A stretch of 10,256 bases of DNA from Bacilli bacterium (GTDB lineage Bacteria; Bacillota_I; Bacilli_A; RF39; UBA660): NCBI GenBank assembly GCA_900769635.1, contig CAAGHJ010000033.1, positions 1-10,256 on the forward strand. Reading direction: 5' to 3'. The position numbers and the translations under genes were made by a program. Of this stretch, positions 6,599-10,256 are shown piece by piece. Within the stretch, counting starts at the first letter, position 1; each line of letters begins with the position of its first letter. The notes under the pieces were generated by a model. It did not search any database. It was not told the origin of the DNA and saw only the letters and a list, made by a program, of their open reading frames with translations.

Positions 6599-7717
6599 TC
6601 ACAACACATGCATATAAGGAATGTATGCTGTTCCCAAATTATAAAAAACGTATATATATTTTGAAAAGCAATAGGCTATTATCAAACAATATATAGCTAT
6701 TCTATTAAATTTATTTTTACAACATGCCAATAATGATGTTAACAATAATACTTCATAAATATAATAATAAGCAGCTATTCTTCCAGCAAAATCCATAGCA
6801 ATTATAGATGTCAAAAAAAATAATATATGACCAAAAATAACTAAATTTAAACAACCTAAATAAAATTTATTACATTCCGATATAAATTTTGTACAATATA
6901 CATAAATTGGTATTAGCATTATACGTCTTATGTACGCTAAAAAAATTCTTGATGAATCATCCATCACATTGCCATGATTTTCTCCTGACTGGTTCAATAA
7001 GTAATAAGCCCATACTTTTTGTACAATTTTCCCCATATCTGATGGAAACGTATCCATAAACCAGTTTAATATATACATATTTACATTAGTAACATTTATG
7101 CTTATACATAAAATTAATAATGTAAATATTTTTTTTGCTGACATTCTAATATAGTATATCCAATATGCTGGTATAAATATTAATGCTGATGTATGTATAC
7201 TACTAGCTATACATACAAAAAACAAAAATCGTGATAAATCCTTTTTGACAATATACCGAAACGCAAAAATTGTAATTGCTATAGCTAGTGTCTGCCGTAC
7301 AAAGAAAATATCACCTAAATATGTAGAAAAATTTATAAACATAGCCACCAATGGAAATGGCATATATTTTATATACCAATTGTATTTTATCATTACAATA
7401 ATCATAGCTATACATAAAAGCAATATATTATAATCATCAAATAAAGTTTTTATAAGCCAATTCAAGATTCCAAAACCAAACTCTTGTGCTTGCACATCAT
7501 TAGCAATCCTCCAATAATCATCAATTGTATTATTATCATTAAACAAATTAAAATACATATCCCAATCTGTTCCTGTCTGCCAACGAACAGATGCTAAGAT
7601 AACTAATACTAAGCTTGTAAATAAAATTAAGCTTTTTTTCCGTGATTCATTTATATTAATAAAATCAAAAAAAGATAAAACCATTATGAATAAAAATAAT
7701 CCTATGTATAATTCCAA
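6599..7717 (-). CDS. EpsG-family polysaccharide polymerase (Wzy-like)
   Basis: 372 residues with roughly ten hydrophobic segments, matching the EpsG family, which polymerises exported repeat units at the outer face of the inner membrane. Key marks: SVRWQTGTDWDMYF (43-56; the V-R-x-x-T-G-x-D-W-x-x-Y signature), FFVRQTLAIAI (138-148), IHTSAL (174-179) and AGRIAAYY (311-318). The start is TTG at 7717, supported by AGGAGAGAG at 7723-7731; no ATG lies close enough to keep the first membrane segment whole. It is flanked by two GT4 genes with gaps of 27 and 21 bp. It is among the lowest-GC genes of the window (one sampled row near 18%). As the only polymerase candidate here, it should define the linkage joining repeat units. 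Confidence 0.88.
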   Translation of the reverse strand: MELYIGLFLFIMVLSFFDFININESRKKSLILFTSLVLVILASVRWQTGTDWDMYFNLFNDNNTIDDYWRIANDVQAQEFGFGILNWLIKTLFDDYNILLLCIAMIIVMIKYNWYIKYMPFPLVAMFINFSTYLGDIFFVRQTLAIAITIFAFRYIVKKDLSRFLFFVCIASSIHTSALIFIPAYWIYYIRMSAKKIFTLLILCISINVTNVNMYILNWFMDTFPSDMGKIVQKVWAYYLLNQSGENHGNVMDDSSRIFLAYIRRIMLIPIYVYCTKFISECNKFYLGCLNLVIFGHILFFLTSIIAMDFAGRIAAYYYIYEVLLLTSLLACCKNKFNRIAIYCLIIAYCFSKYIYVFYNLGTAYIPYMHVL

Positions 7718-7722
7718 TTATA

Positions 7723-7731
7723 CTCTCTCCT
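7723..7731 (-). promoter_or_regulatory. Ribosome binding site deciding a TTG start
   Basis: AGGAGAGAG on the minus strand, with AGGAG ending 9 bases before the TTG at 7717. It supports the TTG start of the EpsG-like polymerase. Confidence 0.7.
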
Positions 7732-7744
7732 ATTATTATCAACA

Positions 7745-8953
7745 TCATTTTGTTTGTGACAAAATTTTATCATAATAACACTTTACTAATTCAATATATT
7801 TATCTTCCGTTTGATATTGTTTATTATATGAATTTCTTCCTAGATATTTCACAAACTTATCATTTTCTATTTTTTTCAATGCTTTTTTTAAATCACTTTC
7901 ACTATTATTTTTAAAAATCAAACCATTTACATTATTTTCTATAAAATCTTTTGCTGCACTGCAATCAGATACTATTGCAGGAACGCCATGTGCCATAACC
8001 TCCGCAACTACCATACCTTGTGTTTCATACCACTCGGATGGGAACACTAAACATCTTGCTTTTAATATATATTCATCTATTTCCTTCTTTTCTAACCAAC
8101 CTGTACATAATGCATTTGGATTTTGCTTTTTCACTTCTTCTAAATCTGTTCCATCACCAATAAATATTACTGGTATATTCATTTTTTTTGCTATTTTGGC
8201 AAGTAATATAGGATTTTTTTCCCTAGATAATCGACCTATATAAATAATATACTTATTTTTTTCAGGCTTCACCATAAAATCACTATATTTAATAACCGGA
8301 TTATTAATTACTATACCTTTTCCAATATATTTATTTAAAATATTTTTACTAAATTTTGAAACATATATAACTCCATCAATCTTATTCGGCAACCCACCAA
8401 TTTTTTTTTGAATTAACGCCCTTATAACGCGCCATATTTTATGCCTATAACATCTAGCATCACAATTTGTCATAATACAGTCAATTGACATTGGTTTTTT
8501 ATTGCAAATAGAATTATTCACATAGTCAAACAAACCAAGATTTGGACAAATCAACCCATAATCATGCACATGATATATAATTTTAAACCCTTTATGTCTA
8601 GCAATAAATAAAATAGATGACGATATAGCTTTTTGCAAAGTATGTATATGTATTATTGTATTCGTCGGTGAAAATTCATCTAAAACTTTTTTAAATTTTT
8701 TAGCTGCTTCTATATTCCACAATCCTTGAAAAATTGCTTTCCATCTTTTAGGATTATTTAAAATATCATATTGATGCGTACTTATCAACTTAATATTATA
8801 TTTATTAAATATTTTTTTATCGCCATTATATACTGCACTAAAAAAAACTACTTTATGTCCTTTCATTGATAATAATTTTGCAGTTTCCAAAGCTATTGCA
8901 CTTGCTCCACCTTCTGTATATGAGTAATCATTCACAATAATTATATTTAACAT
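7745..8953 (-). CDS. Glycosyltransferase family 4 with cysteine-cluster loop
   Basis: 402 residues from the ATG at 8953. A TTG at 8962 would add three residues and overlap the upstream stop by 4 bases, but the GGAGTG at 8964-8969 sits too close to it and at a better distance (10 bases) from the ATG. Features of a retaining GT4: GGAS at 15-18, HVHDYGLICPN at 128-138, IGRLSREKN at 239-247 (start of the donor domain), and E310 and E318 as the E-x7-E pair in WYETQGMVVAEVMAHG. Five cysteines (136, 150, 159, 164, 168) cluster after the HDY motif; a Cys-rich loop at this place recurs in many polysaccharide GT4 enzymes and may bind metal. It lies 5 bp after the GT2 gene. Sugar donor unknown. Confidence 0.88.
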   Translation of the reverse strand: MLNIIIVNDYSYTEGGASAIALETAKLLSMKGHKVVFFSAVYNGDKKIFNKYNIKLISTHQYDILNNPKRWKAIFQGLWNIEAAKKFKKVLDEFSPTNTIIHIHTLQKAISSSILFIARHKGFKIIYHVHDYGLICPNLGLFDYVNNSICNKKPMSIDCIMTNCDARCYRHKIWRVIRALIQKKIGGLPNKIDGVIYVSKFSKNILNKYIGKGIVINNPVIKYSDFMVKPEKNKYIIYIGRLSREKNPILLAKIAKKMNIPVIFIGDGTDLEEVKKQNPNALCTGWLEKKEIDEYILKARCLVFPSEWYETQGMVVAEVMAHGVPAIVSDCSAAKDFIENNVNGLIFKNNSESDLKKALKKIENDKFVKYLGRNSYNKQYQTEDKYIELVKCYYDKILSQTK

Positions 8954-8958
8954 ATTTA

Positions 8959-9870
8959 TCAATCACTCCAATATGTTTTAACCATACTAATATGCTGTTT
9001 TATTAATACCGGAATTATCATTTCTTTCATTCCTAATTTATATCCTAAAAATTTCATTCCATCACGTGCAATCATTTCCAATATTCCTAAAGGTTTATTG
9101 CTTAATAAATAGTTTATTTCACTCACAACAAATTTCTTACCTTCACCTTCGGCTTTTCCAAATACATCTATTATCCATTTTTCACGTGCATGAAATACTC
9201 CTATGTCAAAGTATCGTTTAAATTCTTGCCATATAGTATAATTATGCGAATGATAGACGCAGGCATCCGCTACATATGCTACGTCCCAGCCATTTTTTAA
9301 CATTTTAGCAGCTACATACATATCTTCGCTAAGTATTGTATTAGTTGGAAATCCACCAACATCTGCCATTGCTTCTTTTCGATAGGCTGCAAATGAATTA
9401 GATAAAAACGCAGTTTTCATACCATATTTTTTTCTATCTTCATAACTCCGCACATAGCTTGCATTTGGATAATTAAATTTCCTAGCAAAAGCCGCAAATA
9501 CATTAGCATTTTTATGTGGAAGCTGTCTACCATAAGCACAACCTATTTTAGTATCTGCAAAAACCGCTACCAGTCTTTCAATAGCAAATTTATCAGCTAA
9601 TACTGCATCCTGCGTTAAAAAAATATATATATCTTTATTGGGGCATTTATTTATTCCCATTTGCCGCGTTCCACCATGATTGAAATTCTCGGCATTAATC
9701 TCAATAATTTCTGCATTCAAACCTGTTAGTAATTTATTATATTCAGCATTTGAACCTGAATCTATTATCAGCAATGAAATATTTTTTTCTGTTTGCTTCT
9801 TAATTTGTTTTAGTAATTTCTCGAACTTAAAATCAGGATAATATATAGGAACTATGATTTGTACATTCAC
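8959..9870 (-). CDS. Rhamnosyltransferase-like glycosyltransferase family 2
   Basis: 303 residues, single GT-A domain, usual length for RfbF/WbbL-like enzymes, which move L-rhamnose from dTDP-rhamnose to a lipid-linked acceptor. Marks in order: VPIYYPD (7-13), FNHGGTRQMG (63-72), the D-x-D-equivalent TQDA (86-89), AYGRQLPH (112-119), FLSNSFAAYRKEAM (155-168), GGFP (172-175), SEDMYVAAKM (181-190) with a conserved acidic pair, and VYHSHNYT (205-212). The FNHGGTR and YGRQ-P-x combination is what suggests rhamnosyl transfer, but donor specificity remains inferred. The start is GTG at 9870; the only upstream help is a GGGGG at 9880-9884, with no nearby in-frame ATG. It lies 30 bp after the Wzz-like gene, making it the first transferase of the visible operon. 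No dTDP-rhamnose synthesis genes are in the window. Confidence 0.85.
   Translation of the reverse strand: MNVQIIVPIYYPDFKFEKLLKQIKKQTEKNISLLIIDSGSNAEYNKLLTGLNAEIIEINAENFNHGGTRQMGINKCPNKDIYIFLTQDAVLADKFAIERLVAVFADTKIGCAYGRQLPHKNANVFAAFARKFNYPNASYVRSYEDRKKYGMKTAFLSNSFAAYRKEAMADVGGFPTNTILSEDMYVAAKMLKNGWDVAYVADACVYHSHNYTIWQEFKRYFDIGVFHAREKWIIDVFGKAEGEGKKFVVSEINYLLSNKPLGILEMIARDGMKFLGYKLGMKEMIIPVLIKQHISMVKTYWSD
8964..8969 (-). promoter_or_regulatory. Ribosome binding site favouring ATG 8953 over TTG 8962
   Basis: GGAGTG on the minus strand lies within the last codons of the GT2 gene. The spacer is 1-3 bases to TTG 8962 and about 10 to ATG 8953, so the ATG is the better start. Confidence 0.55.
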
Positions 9871-9900
9871 TGGTGTTATCCCCCAAATACAGGTTTTTTA

Positions 9901-10256
9901 TCAATTTTCTTTTTTATACATTAATAAGCTATAGCCAAGGGATATAAAACAACCAACGACCAAGCCAATTGCAGCAATCAGTTTCTTTTTCGGTGCTGCG
10001 GGTTTATCAACATCTGGCAGTTCTGCTGGGTCAATTACCTGTATGTCCATGCTTTCCATGGCTTCCTGGATTTTGTCCTGTTCGCACTGATTGACGAGGC
10101 TGGTATATATCTGCTGTTTGATTTTGGCGTCACGGTCTAACTGCATGTAGGTCATGGCGTTATCGGGAAATTCGCCTAGTTCTTTTTCTTTTTCAGCTCT
10201 TTTGCCTTTGATGGCTTCTTCACTGGCTGCGGCAGCGCTTGCCTGAGCCTGCGCTA
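9901..10256 (-). CDS. Wzz-like chain-length determinant / polysaccharide co-polymerase, C-terminal part
   Basis: The frame is open to the right edge, so the 5' end is missing; about 117 residues are visible (the ATG at 10155 is internal). The visible part runs from an Ala/Gln/Glu/Lys-rich coiled-coil segment (AQAQASAAAASEEAIKGKR), through LDRDAKIKQQIYTSLVNQ (the GNVR-type helix near the membrane in Wzz/tyrosine-kinase modulators) and IQVIDPAELPDVDKPAAPKK (the proline-rich stretch before the last membrane helix), to a membrane segment LIAAIGLVVGCFISLGYSLL and a short tail YKKEN. No kinase Walker motif follows, so this is a Wzz-type protein without a fused kinase at the C-terminus. Its role is to set polymer length with the polymerase. 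Sampled GC is about 45-47%, well above the next genes. Confidence 0.85.
   Translation of the reverse strand, partial: AQAQASAAAASEEAIKGKRAEKEKELGEFPDNAMTYMQLDRDAKIKQQIYTSLVNQCEQDKIQEAMESMDIQVIDPAELPDVDKPAAPKKKLIAAIGLVVGCFISLGYSLLMYKKEN

Noticed and set aside
1..10256. CRISPR arrays, tRNA or rRNA genes, insertion sequences, attachment sites
   Set aside because: I looked for regularly spaced repeats, tRNA-like folds, transposase reading frames with terminal inverted repeats, and saw none; the Rpn gene is transposase-like in name only.

Overview
The window is an AT-rich bacterial segment dominated by one minus-strand surface-polysaccharide locus. A phosphoethanolamine-transferase-type enzyme, which normally works on lipopolysaccharide or other envelope glycans, suggests an organism with an outer membrane. 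Combined with the Firmicutes-like genes (EpsG-type polymerase, Wzz-type protein, strong GGAGG ribosome binding sites, TTG/GTG starts, an Rpn nuclease with G-H-A-x-G-L tail repeats), this points to a diderm Firmicute of the Negativicutes (Selenomonas/Megamonas/Anaerovibrio-like). That is an inference from gene content, not a proven identity.

Layout. On the plus strand, 1-612 is the 3' part of an Rpn/PD-(D/E)XK-type nuclease gene, followed by a good intrinsic terminator (635-665). It carries a strong internal ribosome binding site and a double ATG, so it may also encode a separate small C-terminal protein. Everything from 788 to the right edge is on the minus strand and converges on the Rpn gene. 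In transcription order (right to left) the genes are: the C-terminus of a Wzz-like chain-length/co-polymerase protein (cut by the window end), a rhamnosyltransferase-like GT2, a GT4, an EpsG/Wzy-type polymerase, a second GT4, a phosphoethanolamine-transferase-like sulfatase-fold enzyme, a polysaccharide pyruvyl transferase, and a Wzx-type flippase. Most spacings are short (5-45 bp) or overlapping, as expected for one operon. The exception is a 140-bp gap before the flippase gene. The operon promoter, priming transferase and nucleotide-sugar genes are not in the window and probably lie beyond the right edge.

How the genes fit together. The glycosyltransferases would build a repeat unit on undecaprenyl phosphate at the cytoplasmic face. 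The pyruvyl transferase could add a ketal-linked pyruvate. The flippase would export the unit, the EpsG-like protein would polymerise it outside, the Wzz-like protein would set chain length, and the membrane-bound phosphoethanolamine-transferase-like enzyme could decorate the polymer or a lipid-linked glycan. The predicted product is an acidic, possibly rhamnose-containing and phospho-substituted polysaccharide.

Base composition is mosaic. Sampled 60-base rows run at about 45-47% GC in the Wzz-like gene and 40-45% in most of the pyruvyl transferase gene, but only about 18-28% in the GT4/polymerase/PEtN block between them. One composition step falls inside the first ~45 codons of the pyruvyl transferase gene. 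A palindromic REP-like unit forms the last codons of the flippase gene.
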